DNA from: Circinella minor
Taxonomy: Eukaryota; Mucoromycota; Mucoromycetes; Mucorales; Lichtheimiaceae
NCBI GenBank assembly: GCA_016758965.1
Contig: JAEPRB010000062.1
Location: 62,001-126,000, forward strand
DNA: 64,000 nt
Direction of reading: 5' to 3'
Each line of letters starts with the position of its first letter. Position 1 is the stretch's first letter. Shown here in pieces: positions 13,381 through 27,710 of the stretch. The notes under the pieces are model-generated. The model did no database searches. It saw nothing but the letters and a program-made list of their open reading frames with translations, and was not told the origin of the DNA. The translations under genes and the position numbers were made by a program.

Positions 13381-16300
13381 ATAATAATATATTTATAATA
13401 ATCTGGGTTTCGTTTTTTTTTTTGTTTTCTTTTGTTGAGATAATTGTTTATATGGATTTTTTTTTGGATTTAAATAAAATAAACTATAGTACAGCTATAT
13501 ATGAAAGAAAATATATTTATATATAAAAGTGAAAAGTTCAAATAGTAATAAAAGTGGAGAGAGAAGAGAAGAAGAGAAAAAAGAGAGAAAGAAAAAAAAA
13601 GGGGGGAGAGAAAGCCAAACGACTATCCAATAAACACAGAATAACACGTAAACTAACCAATATTTTACTTACCAAAATAATCTTTGCTCTTTTGTAAAAT
13701 TAGAATATTAGCTTGTAAGAAAACTATTATATATATTGCTAAAAAAGGAGTGCAGTCATCTTATTTTTTTATGTATTTTTGGGGGTTTTTGAATGAGTGT
13801 GGGGATTGGGGGTTCTTCGAAAAGAAAAGAATAAAGGTTTAAATGCTGTGAAGCTATCTATGAGCAGAAAGGAAAAAAGTGTACCCATCCAGTTTTCTTT
13901 ATGCTGTTTTTGTTGTTATTGTTACTGTTCCTAAGCAACCATGTAAGGAACCAGCATTCATTATTCCCAGTAAAAGTATCGCTCAATTCGACTATTACTC
14001 TGGTATGTATGTGCGTGTGTCTTTTGTAGACGATGCTTTAAAAAAAGGGGGAGGGTGTGAAGGAAATCTGTCACTACAAAATACAACTTTCATAGAGAGA
14101 ATAGATTAAGGTTACTGCTTTTGGAACCATGCATACTCGTTCTATAAAATCTCATCTCAGTAGTATACTTTGAAGAGAATGAAAATCTTGTACAGATGTT
14201 TTTTTTTACAATCGAAACGAATATTTAGTAAATAAAACAGAGTTCTTTATACCTTTAACGGGGAATTAGATATTCTTCAGATGATGAGATCCCTGTAATA
14301 GTAACACTATTATTTCAAGCATATTTATAAGTGTGGGGTTAGGGTTATTAGTGCGTATAATAGATTAATAGCAGCGACACCATCGGTTCATTTGATGGCC
14401 AAAAAAAAAAAAAAGAGTTTGTCGGAAAGAGCGGAAATTAGCGCTGCTGCTCATGATGGTCCCATCATTTTTTTTCTTCAAATATTGGCTGGTGTTATAG
14501 ATCACATTATATACAATATTAAGTAGTCTTTTTTTTTTATATATATACAAACCTCCTTTTACTTTACTTATTTCTCTCCCCACACTTTTTATATAATTAT
14601 TATTGCTTTTTGGCGGGCGCGGGCGCGTTTTTTAACGAAACAAATTGATGTAATTATTTGTTTGTTTGTTTTTTGTTATATGGTACTGCTAATCATACTA
14701 CCTTTTCCAATATTCTCACAGCAAAGCAGGTTGTGTAGATGTGAGAGAAAATAGTTGTGTGAGTGTTAAGCTTTTGGTTTTTTTTTTTTATATAACCAAA
14801 TATGAAAATTTGATACGTATATATATATATATATATATAAGGTGCACTCATCAATTTCGGATCGGAAGTTGTTTTTTATGTCCTTTTGCCGATGGATGAA
14901 GAGTGGGGATACAGGCGCGTGGATCGTGTTTTCCGCATTTATACTAGCCACTAATTTTTATTTGGAAACGTCATCCGGGATGACTATCCGATTAGCTACG
15001 AGTGTTATCAATATTCTGGTTTGTTGTGGTATCATTGTTTGTTATTATGTCCTCTTTCCTTGAAAATTATAAAAAAAAAGATGATCTTCTTTGGTGTACG
15101 TCTAATATTTACACCCATCACCGTCCTAATTGATAATAATTACAGCAGTTATTTTAGTGATTACTTTTTTTCATTCTTCCTTATATAGTTTTTCTAACTT
15201 CTGGTTATAGGAGTTTTTTTTCCGCCATAATATGTAGTGTAACCATTGTCGGGTTGTTATTGTGCATATATAACAAATATTTAAACGAATCTAATATTGC
15301 TTTTGTCGTCGTCAAAAATATAAAATGTTGATTATCTTTTAGAAGTTATTATTATAGAAACAATATTAAATAGAATTTGTAAAGTAAAAGATGAAGTCTC
15401 ACTATATGTGACATTGGAAATATGCTAATGCAACTTAGTATTTGTCGTGACAAAAAGTGGCCGGCTACAATCGCAACTTCACAAAGTCCCTCGCATAATA
15501 GATATGATAATAAAAAAAGGAATACCTGCAGCTGTATGCATTTTTGGTTTTCCCCTATAAATTGTAAAATAATAACAGATATTTATTCGAAACAAGAGGT
15601 GTCGTTATGAAGGTTGGCTCTACGTACTACTTTTAGTTTGTCGTCATTATTATTATTTTTACTAGTATGATATACTGAATCATGTATCAAAACATTTTCT
15701 AATCTTTTATATATAGTATAACAGTCATGTATAGTAATATTACAATTCCCCATTAGATATCCTTTCAACTGTTTTTATTTTGTTGTTGTTGTGATAAGTA
15801 ATATTACAATGTATGTGTGACCTATTTAATTTTATTTGTTGCTCAAATGACGTTAAAAAGCCAAAAAAAAGTGTGTAAAAGCTTATTGGGAGAGCCAAAT
15901 GAGAGTGAATGTAAAATTCATGCCGATTCTTAAAAATAGAGAACTGGTTGCTTTACGTACATGGATACACATAATGCTGTATCTTGTTCTATCTACACCA
16001 TCGCTTTTACCACAATGTTCTATATATTATTTTACTACGTACATAAAGACTACATATTTATCCCTTATAGTATTGACAAGATGAATTCAACTCACGTATT
16101 AATAACTTTTAGCTTTTGAGCGAAGTAATTTTAAAACTTTTTATAAGTGTGTATTATGTAATTATGGTCATGTTGCATGTAATATGGGGCGCAACACATT
16201 ATGGAGCATTACACATCTCATGCGAAAATTTGGATTCGACGAGGAAATATCATCTACTAGCTAGTCTATTCGAGATTGAGTAGTAATGGTGGGTATGACA

Positions 16301-18091
16301 GGCAATAATATACTTACGTCCAGGCAGTTAATTTTATTAGAAGTGGGAGTCAAATTCTGGTCTTGAAATCCCAACTTTTAGAAAGATAAACTACCTTGGA
16401 CATAACTATATTGGTATAACAGGGGGTTCCATAAACAAAAGATAGATTTCTTTTTCTTTATTTTAGTAATAGATAAACATTTTATATAAAGTGAACAGAC
16501 CGTTTTAACTCTATCAAGCCAAGGATGACGTTTTTATAGTCTTCAAAATGCCTTCTCATATCCACTTTCTCCTTTTAATTTATTAGTTTTGTTTGAGATA
16601 AAAAAAAGTTCTTGATTAATCACTTGTTAATTCTCATGCAGCACTCTCAGCGACCAAAAAATACATGAATTACTTCCATATCAATAGAATAAATATTTTT
16701 TTTCACGTTCAACAGGAAACTTGTTTTTTTTTCTTTAGTTTTTTTTCCAGGTTAAAAAATAGTATGCTCTAATAAAATATATGGTACTATAAAAGCAAGT
16801 TCACACATATATATATGATTCATATTTAAAAGCTCATCGGATTGCCATTTTCTTTGGTTTATCTATCTCCCTGCCTTTCTTCGTTGCTATCATTTAGAAT
16901 TATTGAATTATTGCTTGCTACAAGATAATTAGTTGTCAATTCTAAAAATAGAAACAGATCTGTGACATCCCATGATCAGTTTTAAGTTATACGAATATTT
17001 AGATCTACTCGTGAAACTAGTTTATACACACTAGCCGTGTTGCTCATCATTATTTTATATTAGAGATAATAGACAAAAATCTTTACAAGTGCATATAATC
17101 AAAAACAGGAAAGTTTAGATTGGGTATCACAGAAGCATACGTAACATGAAATGCATCGTGTGAAAAATGATAGCATAAGTGAATAAATGATAGCATCGTA
17201 GCAGTAGTAATAACCTATTTCATTAACTGTGATATATATTTGTTGCTCTTAGGGATTCAATATCATTAAAAATGAAATGATTCTAAAACACAACTTTGAA
17301 ATTATCATATAAAAGCAAGCTGATGAAGATTTATTATAATACTGTATCAAGATCATCTCGCAAAGATGAGATTTGAGTACTTCAGGATCTTTTTTTTTAT
17401 CATACTGTACTGACTTTCATCGATCATCTTTTTTTTAATTTAATTTCTTATATCACGATGACAGATCTGCTTTGGCACGAGAATGGAAAGATAACATAAT
17501 TTTTGTTTTAAGAAAAGTCCATTCTTTACCATCATCAAATTATTTAACAACTTCCCCTTTGATAGCGTGGGATATTTTTTGTACTGTATTGCTTTGTGTT
17601 ACAGCGTTGATCTTTTCTTACCTTCTGTTGGTTCATATCACTTATTTGAATTTCTTATTTTATATTAGATAGCTTTGAGATAGTATATCCCAAAGAAAAG
17701 ATATATATTGAAAAAGAAATATGGTTAAATAAAGAGTTATAATAGAATATAAGATATTACATGATTTTATAAATCTTTACATTGCTGAGATTAGTCATAT
17801 AACATTACCAGAAAAAAAGAAAGAAAAACATGTTCAAACTTTTTTTATTATAAGATCCATCATTCATTGTATTTTTTTAAAAAAGAAAAAAAAAAGATTA
17901 TAAAAATGGATAAAGATGAAATTGTTGTGTAAAGATGAAAAAAAAAATACAGTAAAAAGATGCAAATGATAGTGTGGGTTGTGCAAAGATATACGAGTTG
18001 TTTTTTTTTTATGCAAAAAAAAAAAAAAAAAGAGGGTGTATGCTAGAAGTTATTTGTGATGCTGTTATTATTACTATTATTATTATTGTTG
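13381..18091. other. large gene-poor region
   Basis: About 4.7 kb without a supportable gene. STE12's promoter lies at its left edge, with a CT-rich tract (on the minus strand) around 13550-13610. Contents noted: a 73-codon frame at 14842-15063 with two hydrophobic stretches; a G+C patch GGCGGGCGCGGGCGCG at about 14612-14627; a (TA)n run near 14818-14840; and a zinc-finger-like fragment near 16142-16266. The rest is AT-rich spacer. Confidence 0.45.
16142..16266 (+). pseudogene. fragment resembling a BED/C2H2 zinc finger
   Basis: One frame reads FYKCVLCNYGHVACNMG, then NTLWSITHLMRKFGFDEE and stops at 16267-16269. C-x2-C followed by a T..HL..KFGF helix-like segment resembles the BED-type fingers of hAT transposases, and resembles the finger in the inverted duplication at 34.9-41.1 kb in layout. 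No flanking transposase is visible. Chance similarity is possible. Confidence 0.2.
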
Positions 18092-20024
18092 TTATGATTG
18101 TTCACGATAAACGAATTGAACAGTTTGAGAATTAGGAAGGCACTCCACTTCAATTGAAATAATTTCATCACCAGTGAGATTGGTAGGATACAAAGCTCGC
18201 CTTTTGCTCGGAAGAGCTAAAACAGGTAATTTTCCTTGTCGGATGTGAGAATCAAAAAACTCTACACCTTTATCATATAATTCCACATTATATTTTTTTT
18301 TATTCTTCTTGTTTAATTTATCATATCTTTTTTTATAAGCCGTCAATAACATTTGATTTTCATAATCAAATGTAATCCATACATTAGTTTCTGCCATTGC
18401 TGTATTATTACTATATGATGATTCAGCACGAAATGCCCAAATATGATCCAAGTTGGCTATCAATAGCATGTTATCTTGTCTCGGCTGTTGTTGCTGTTGT
18501 TGCTGGGTCGATGTGTTTATATTTGTTGCTGTGGAATTTGTATTATTATCTATAGCTCTTCTGGTATCTTGTTGTTGCTGCTGATAGTGAATATGTTGAT
18601 TACCATTATTACTGTTTTCATTAAGTTGACGAATAAGATCAGCTTGTTGTTCTGGATTCAACACCTCACCTAATGGACCATTCGATTTGACAGAGTGAAC
18701 TCTTCCCATGGGAGAATTAATATGAGGTGGTGATGGAGTTATAGGTCCTATAGGAGATGATTTATCTCGACCACTTGGTAATATAAAAGAAAACCATCGT
18801 TTTTTCTTTTTAGGTGGTGTAGATGCAGATGATCCTGTTGACATAGAAGGTGTTGTAGCTATGGAACTAGGTTGTTGTTGTTGCGTTTGTGCTTGTTGTT
18901 GAGATGATGGAGGCGGTAATACTGGTTTTTGCTGTTGTTGTTGTGGCAACGACGACGTAGATGAAGATTGTAGTATTGTTTGTTGTTGATTGTCGGGTTG
19001 TTCCAATAGTGGTTCAATCTGCAATGATTGTGATGACGGTTGTTGTATAGGTAATGATTCGTGTGAGCTCATCGGTTGTTGTGGCTGCTCCTGTTGAAAT
19101 AATTCTTGTTGCTGCCCCTGCTGCCGTTGCTGTAAATCAATCATTGGATTGGTATGAACCATTGGATCGTCGGCTAAGATTAGAATGTTTCGTTGAGCAT
19201 TTTTTTTTGCTAATAATTCCATTTCATTCATTGATTCATCCTCTTCATCCTCTTCATCGTCATCCGTCGGATCATGATCATTATCTATAATTTCATTGTC
19301 TTCTCCATCATTATCGTCATCGTAGTTCTCATCATCATTATAATAATAATGATTACTATGAGAAGTCTCGGCGCCAAGAGAGGCGGGACGACGACGTGGA
19401 TAGTTATAGTGATACCGGTCTCCCTCCTGTATTATTTATGTTTCAAAAAAGGTAATTGTTTTAGTCTTTAAAAAACAACAACAAACTTTATAAATGCACA
19501 CCCGATAATAAAATATAATGCGCCACCAAAGAGAAAAATTAAAATAAGCCGAATAAATCTACCTCTTGTTTATGAGTATCATAATATTCACTACTGTGAT
19601 GATATTGTGGTTGCTGTCTAGGTAATGATTTTTGTTCACGATAAGTTTTTGCGGACATGGAAGAAGATCTTCTCCGTCGAGGAGGGGGAAGGGGTTGTTG
19701 TGATGCTATTCGCCACTGCGGTTGCTGTTTTTGACGATGATAATGCTGTTGGTCTTGGTGAGGGTGATGATAATCTGTATTATGAATAGAGGAGGATCGT
19801 CGTCTGCTGTTTCCACTTAATCGACGTTGTATCGATGAAGATGATGGTTGATATTGACTACAGTATGGGTCATCACAAAGAATATGATCATGTTGATTAC
19901 TTGTTGCTGTTCTGGATAGCATGGTTCGAAAAGAATGTGCTCGATGATCTAATCGATTCATATGCTGTTTAACATAATCATCATAATCATGATTGCTTAA
20001 TGATCCGAGCATATATGTTGACAT
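18092..20024 (-). CDS. Q/S/H-rich protein with WWE-like C-terminal domain
   Basis: Two exons, 20024-19563 and 19426-18092, joined in phase 0 across a 136-base intron (GTAGAT...ACAG), giving 598 residues. The N-terminal part is Arg/Ser/His/Gln-rich with RRRSS-type motifs that could be phosphorylated; a long Asp/Glu/Asn stretch follows at about residues 155-220, then poly-Gln segments and a basic PPKKKKRWFSFILPSGRD block. The C-terminal region at about 481-559 reads HIWAFRAESSY, then NVWITFDYENQMLLTAYKKR and VELYDKGVEFF, spaced like a WWE domain (two Trp, then an aliphatic-x-x-Ala-Tyr helix, then a beta strand). WWE domains bind poly-ADP-ribose or mediate protein contacts; no catalytic partner domain is visible. 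The domain name is inference. The ATG at 20024 heads the whole open frame. Confidence 0.7.
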
Positions 20025-20654
20025 CTGATATTGTTATTATTCCATAAAATTCTTGCTGTTTTTCCTTTGTAAATAAAAATTAAGGATAAAAAAGTAAAAG
20101 TAAGAAAATTTAAAATGAAAGAAAGAAGTGAAAAAAAAAGAAGAGGAAAAAAAGGAAAAAATCACGCCCTTGTTTTCTTTTTTGTTCTTTTTAGGAAGAA
20201 AGAGATGATCAGCCGGTTTTCATGAATGGTCCTGGGGCCGTAGTTTTAGGTAGGACAAGAATTGGTGTATTACTTATCTTTCATAGTCAAAATAATGCGG
20301 ATGAATTGTCATAATATAATCATACACAGAAGTCATTATTGCAATTTTTATTGTATTTTATGATAAAATAATAATAAGTCAAAAATAAAAAGAACTGTAT
20401 ATATGTAATAGTAGAAAGGTACGTTTATGTTTGCCTAATTTATAGGAGTAAAGCGTGTCATTATTAGCATCAATGCTTTTGACTCATGCAAATTAACTAG
20501 GTCATAAATATAAGAAAGCTGACTTTAACATGTTTAAGCCCGACTTCTCTTCGTTATTTTTCATATTTTTCCACTCCTTGTTTTTTTTCTTATACATACA
20601 TAACAAACATACATACTTATACATATATATACTTCACATATTGTAAAATAGAAT
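20025..20654. other. divergent promoter region
   Basis: Shared 630-base upstream region of the WWE-like gene (-) and the Zn2Cys6 gene (+). CT-rich and AT-rich, with a T-rich leader near 20575-20595. No gene seen. Confidence 0.4.
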
Positions 20655-23600
20655 ATGCAATCAAATTCACCACCTAATGGCCAACAGCTACCTCTGAATA
20701 ATAATAGACTCTCAATGTATTTAGCACCAAATAACAATAGTAATAATACACAACAGCAGAGTCAACATTCTTTACTATCGACGAACATAATTCCACGTTC
20801 GGCAGCGGCGCCGAATACACAACAACAGATCCAAGCTCCTCCAATATCAAACTTAGAAGGATCTCATTCTACATTACCTACACCAAATACTTTGGTACCT
20901 AATGACGATAGGAATCCGAGCCGAAAAAAACGAACTAAAAAAGATCGCGCTTGTAATTATTAATATTATTATTCATTCTTATTGTTAATAACATTAAACC
21001 TGTCAAGTCCAGATAGCATGACTAACTTCTTGTTAACATTATCTATTTGATTGCTTGTAAAGGTGATTTATGTCGAAGGAAAAAAATAAGGTAGAATAGT
21101 TAATAAGTAAATATGATGATAATTTATTGATTCACACAAACACTTTCTTTATGTTTCAATTAGGTGTGATTATAGTCAAGCTTATCCACAATTATCTTGT
21201 ACTTCTTGTAAAAGTTATGGGAAGCAATGCACGTTTAACGAGGTAATTAACATTAATATAAAAGGGAATAAAAGATGTTTTTTTCCATCCAAAAATAACA
21301 ATAGTTAAAACTGACAGCATATTGACATGTGATGTTATATAGGCAGCAAAGAAGCGGGGACCACCAAAAGGTTATGTTGAAGGACTTGAAAACCGATTAC
21401 GACGTATGGAAGAAATGCTAATGAATGTTGCTAATGCGGGACGTTTATCACCTGAAAGTTATCAAGATCTTATTCAAGATAGAGACGATATACCAACATC
21501 ATCAAAAAGAGGATCAGGAAAGAAACGTACTTCAGATAATAAACGGCAAAAGCCAGTATCGGCTATATTATCACCTTCTTCTTTATCATCATGTACAAGT
21601 CCTACAATTGTCAAAGAGGATAACAATGACGTAGTTCATAATGATTCTACAACAACTAGTACAAAGGAAATAACGAGTGTTGGCAACGCTAATAACCCTG
21701 GCAACATTAGTAGTAGTAGCAGTAATACATATTCATACGTTGGCAGTTCATCCGGTTTACATTTACTTGGGAAGCTATTTCCAAAAAGTGGATTTCCATC
21801 CCACTCCAATATTCTTTCATCTGTAGATGAAAGTGACATGATGGTACAACGTGAACCTGAAAATGCGCAGTATGGAACTATTGTTATCAATGAAAAGAAC
21901 GATAAATGGGAACCACCACATAAAGAAGTTGTGGATCGACTTATTGAATTGTGAGTTATCTTTTTTTTTTATTCTTTGGAGAGAGGAGTGATATAAATAT
22001 GGTAACCCGCTCATCTCAAACTACTATAACAGATACTTTAAAAAAATGAATGTATTCATTCCCATCGTCGATGAAACCGATTTTTATGAAACTTATCATA
22101 AAGAAGAAGATAATATTTCAAAACCCTTGATTTTAGCCATTTGTAGAGCCTCTGCAAGGCTATTGGATGAGGATGATTGGGTCGTTAAAAAACATAATAT
22201 CAATCGTAATGAATTGTTTGTTTCTTTATCAGATGAATTATTATGTGAACAATTGGATTTCATGAACCCAACGATTGATAAGATCCAAATATTATTGCTA
22301 ACTGCTTGTACTGCAAGAAAATGGGCTGCTGAAAGCACTGATTGGTTGGCAATAAGTTTAGGTGTTAAAATGGTAAAATGATACATACATATTTACGTGT
22401 ACGACAATTAACAATGAAGAAAAGAAGGAGGGATAAGCAGGAGCATTAACAACTTACTTGCAAAATTTTTATCTATGAGTAGGCTCAAGACCTTGGATTA
22501 CACCGATCCAATACACAATTAGGGATCCCAACACAGAAAATAGAAGCCCGTAAACGATTATGGTGGTCTGCTTACGTATTAGATCGTTGGATTTGTGCTA
22601 CATTAGGAAGGTAAGAAAGACAAAGTTTGATGTTTATTTTATGCAAAAAAAGTGTTTATATAATCATATTTTATGGTTACATGTGCATTATATAATCAAG
22701 TAATGATGCATAAATCTGATAAATTATAACGAAACTGAGATATCGTCTTTCTTATCAATGCATCAATTTATAGGCCGCTCACAATATCAGATGCTGATTG
22801 TGATGTGGAACTGCCAAAGGCACTAGATTCCAGTAACAATAGTAATAATTACTTATTTATACGGTATTTCACTACATTATCTGCCATTCTGGGTGATGTT
22901 CTTAGAATTTTATGTTCTCCGCGAGCAAGGTCTTTTTCTGATAAGCGCCGAGGAATGGAAGAAATCTACCGGAGCCTAAATAAGACTCTTGAAGATTGGG
23001 ACCATAGTCTTCCAGACCAATGGAAATTTAGCTCTGCTGAAATGGAACGTATAGAAAGAAAAGATTTGAATATGGATCTTGAAAATAAATTGAACTACGG
23101 AGGTAAATTGATCATTCTATTATTATTATTACTTATGCAGGTTGTTATATATTTGAACATTATGTATCAATATGAGTTTATATTTGTTTTTATTAGTTGG
23201 ACAGTTACGATTAGCTTATTACTCGGTCTTATTATTATTGAAACGGCCTTTTGTTGCAACAGGTGAATGTAATGAATTTGAGGTCCCAGATGAATGTTAC
23301 GACGCTATCCAATCAATTTTAAATATTGTTGAAGTGGTTCATATCAAATCCATGCTGAGTTTCAGTTGGTCCCTGACAAGTAAATATAAAGAGAGCGGCG
23401 ATAAAAAAAATAAGAACATGACAGAAGGAGAAACAAACTGATTATATAATCTACAAAATAGGTTACATCATGTTCCAAGTATTGATAGTGACCCTGTTAC
23501 TGCTCCGAAATCGTGATCAAGAAATTGCAACTAATGCGGAAAATTGTGTGGAGCGGCTTTCAAATCAATATCGACGGGTTGAAACATATATTCCAGAGGT

Positions 23601-24229
23601 AAATGCTACTAGTAATGATAATTATAATAGCTTTTCCTGTGCGTGCATGCGTGCATACGTATGTTTATGTTATGTTGTGTTATATTGTGTGGCGTGTATC
23701 CACTATAACTTTAAAAAATGATTACCGGAGAGTTTTATACTACATGGGAAACTTTTTCAGCAAAAAAGAAGCAAACTTAAATTCTCATTTATTATTATAA
23801 AATATATCCTATAGCCATCAGCGATACCGGTATTAGAAATCATGGCAAGATTAGTGAAAGATCCAAACGAACAAAAAGATAATAGCGATGACAACCATAC
23901 TAATGAAAAGGAAGCTTTACCTTCATCATTATCAAATGATAATAATAATTACAACAATAATATATCATCCACGGTCGAGTCATCATTATCATCAGCAGAC
24001 GAAAATACACGTGCTAAGGAGCATCAATATGGAATGCCAGTCTGGGGTGCGTCCAGTGGATTAGATTGGCAAGGCATGTGTTTCACCATATTCTAATTGA
24101 AAAAAAAAGAATAAAACATTTTTTCTTATTTTCGGTCAAACTAATTACTCCAGTTTTTTAAAAAAAATCTTTCTAGATTTAATGGATATATTGGCAGATA
24201 GTGGATATCAAGCATTAAAAGGAAAATAA
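20655..24229 (+). CDS. Zn2Cys6 (Gal4-class) transcription factor with fungal-specific TF domain
   Basis: Eleven exons: 20655-20952, 21063-21090, 21164-21242, 21343-21950, 22033-22372, 22483-22610, 22774-23102, 23197-23379, 23462-23598, 23815-24073, 24177-24229; all phases agree, giving 813 residues. The binuclear zinc cluster is built from exons 1-3: KKDRAC, then DLCRRKKIR, then CDYSQAYPQLSCTSC and KSYGKQCTF, giving six Cys. A linker and dimerisation segment follow (KKRGPPKGYVEGLENRLRRM). A Ser/Asn-rich region precedes the fungal-specific domain with YFKKMNVFIPIVDETDF, AQDLGLHRSN and RKRLWWSAYVLDRW, the last two being hallmarks of this domain. Nine introns are GT-AG; intron 10 (24074-24176) starts with GC. 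Exon 2 is only 28 bases. The target is unknown; its place directly upstream of GALT is suggestive only. Confidence 0.9.
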
Positions 24230-24685
24230 TAAAATAAAAAACAGGGCCCGTGGTTACTACATGGTTACCTGAGAGAGAGAGCACAATACTCTTTTTTATT
24301 TTTTTTACACACACACAATGATAATTATAGTAGTAATAATAATAATTTTAGTTTAAGGGACTTTGATTTAAGTATCCTTGAGCAACAGAATTACATAACA
24401 AATTCAGGATAGTCGGACAATGCATTGTAAACCCCGATGTGTTATATAATCAAGGTGCAACCGCGGGATTGGTTGGAAAACCTTTTTACTACGACACCCG
24501 AAAAAAAAAAAGGAAGCTAAAACGAACAATTATATATAAAAGAAGGGACAAATTAAAAAGCGAATTCACATAGAAAAAAAGGGGGAATTTTTTCACATCT
24601 TTTACTTTCCTTTACCCTTTTTATTCCATCTTCCAATTGTTATCTATAAACACAGTATTATATAGACAACAACATAACAACAAAT
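24230..24685. promoter_or_regulatory. GALT upstream region
   Basis: The 456 bases between the Zn2Cys6 stop and the GALT start. ATTGG in CCGCGGGATTGGTTGG at about 24462-24477 is a CCAAT box in inverse orientation. A TATATATAAA element lies at about 24531-24540 and a T/C-rich leader at 24585-24625. Assignment as promoter is inference from position. Confidence 0.4.
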
Positions 24686-25842
<1,157 letters not shown>

Positions 25843-27710
25843 ATATTTTGTTAATTTTCTTTATATAATACAAGGCTTTTCTTTTCAAGGGCTTTTTTTT
25901 ATTTTATTTCATATCAACCATTTTATTTTTTACACAAAAACACAGTTCACTGTATATAATAACACAAAATGTATATAAATATATATAAATATATTATAGA
26001 CTCTGGTGGAAGTGGCGACAAAAACTGTCGTCCTTTCTTAGACTATTGCTTTTAAATATATTCCAATGTTTTCAATCCTCCTCTTTTCTTAATTCCTCGT
26101 CCACGTTTAGTTCAACAAAAACAGCAGCGACCCGAGGACATAATGATAAAGACGAAAAAGCACCAGTGTTAATAATATCATGATCCTTTTTTCAAATTAT
26201 GTATGACGTATTTTAACTTTCTTTTACCTGATGAGCTGTAATTTTATTTCTATTTTCTATATATATTATTATATCACTTATTACTTTTATTATTATTCCC
26301 AAATATCTGGATGTGTTTTCTTGAGCAGCAATCTTAAAAGTCTACATCACTCTATTATGTTTTTACATTATATATATATATTCTATCTTCCATAGCACTA
26401 CACTATTTTTATCAATATTTTTATCAATATCATTCTTATTACTATTACTTTTGTTGTTATGAAAAAAAGTTTTTTCTTCTATTTTGTGTATAAATTTATA
26501 CTTCTTCTTTTACTACTCTTTTTCCAATACTGGTGCGATCTACTTTGTATTTCTCGGTTTAACCAAAAATAGAGGTGGCTGACGCAGAGAGGGACATTCG
26601 TATCTATTTACACAGCCACGTCTCCTTGTTATACTTGTCTTACAGTATAGTGGAACCGTTCTTTATTTAAATTTTTTTCAATGTTGTCTATCTCGATGTT
26701 CTTGGAATTTTCCATTTTTGATACACACTTGTTCGAAATCAATAATAGCTGACTCAAGAAGTTATGTTTAGCAAAATGGGTATTTGCTGTGTCACACTAC
26801 TACTGACAAAAACGTCATATTTATAGCTGGCTTAATTCATTTAACATAAAGTCAAAATCGTGTGAGTTTCTTTTTACTTTGACGCCACTTTTATACACAC
26901 ACAATTCTAGACGACATTCAAAAAAAAAAAAAAGAGAGGGAGAGAGATACATATGACATATGACAACAATATATCCTATTCTATAACAATATAATACATC
27001 ACAGAAATTTCTTCTTTGGAGCGCGCCACAAATATACTTACATCAAAAGGAAAGTAAGATTCAACTTATCTTTATAAAATCATAATAGTAGGATTATAAT
27101 ACACAAGAAACTTGTTTTTACAATTTATTTTTACACTGTCTGTTTACTACTTTATCGAGATCATCTTGTCATCATTGTACACCATTAAAGTGTACTGCTT
27201 CTAGTTTTTTTCTCTTTGTCGTTATCATGTTTTGTAAATCACAAGAAAAGAAAAGAGGTAAAGTAAAAATAGACTTTTGCTTAGAAATCTGTGTGACATG
27301 ATTGTTAAACAAATAACTTTAAGAAGGTGTTGATGGAAAGAGAGAGCGCCGCATCTTTTTATGCGTGTATACCACTGAGAGAAAGAACAAAGAATCTTTA
27401 GCGGCGCATCTCTTGCTGGCTTTCTTCTGTATTTAGATTGTGTAACAAACCTTTTTATGGTATTTTTTTTCGACCTCTCTGGATTTGGCAGTTGAAAGTT
27501 GACTTTTCTTTTTTTTTTTTTTTTTTACATGGGCGCACATACACACACACATGTAACGCTTATACAAATATATATATATATATAAATACAAATCATGGAT
27601 TTATCAGACCTTTTTTTTTAATTTTCAACACTATTATCCTTTTTTCTTTGTTCTTATTTTTGTTTATTAAAAATCATTTATATTCTTACAACGCATAATA
27701 ATTTATCACA
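25843..27710. other. intergenic region upstream of the Crz1-like gene
   Basis: About 1.9 kb with no coding content that I can support. The right end is a long pyrimidine-rich leader (27440-27700). GCGCGCCACAAATA at about 27021 and the CDRE-like sites near 27346 and 27400 are the only G+C-rich spots. Confidence 0.45.
27400..27409 (+). promoter_or_regulatory. candidate CDRE (Crz1-type site) upstream of the Crz1-like gene
   Basis: GCGGCGCA matches the published yeast Crz1 consensus GNGGC(G/T)CA, about 310 bases before the start of a Crz1-like factor. A near-match on the other strand (GCGGCGCT) lies about 55 bases upstream. Function is inference; a single 8-mer can occur by chance. Confidence 0.3.

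Noticed and set aside
13879..14109. 76-codon frame with PSKSIAQFDYYSG before a GTATGT
   Set aside because: No ATG at the stated start and no partner exon; too little to call a gene.
14842..15063. 73-codon frame with two hydrophobic stretches
   Set aside because: No homology recognised and no CT leader; mentioned only beside the G+C patch.
16300..16420. tRNA-like stretch (GGGAGTCAAATTCTGGTCTTGAAATCCC)
   Set aside because: No acceptor stem, A-box or B-box consensus could be matched.
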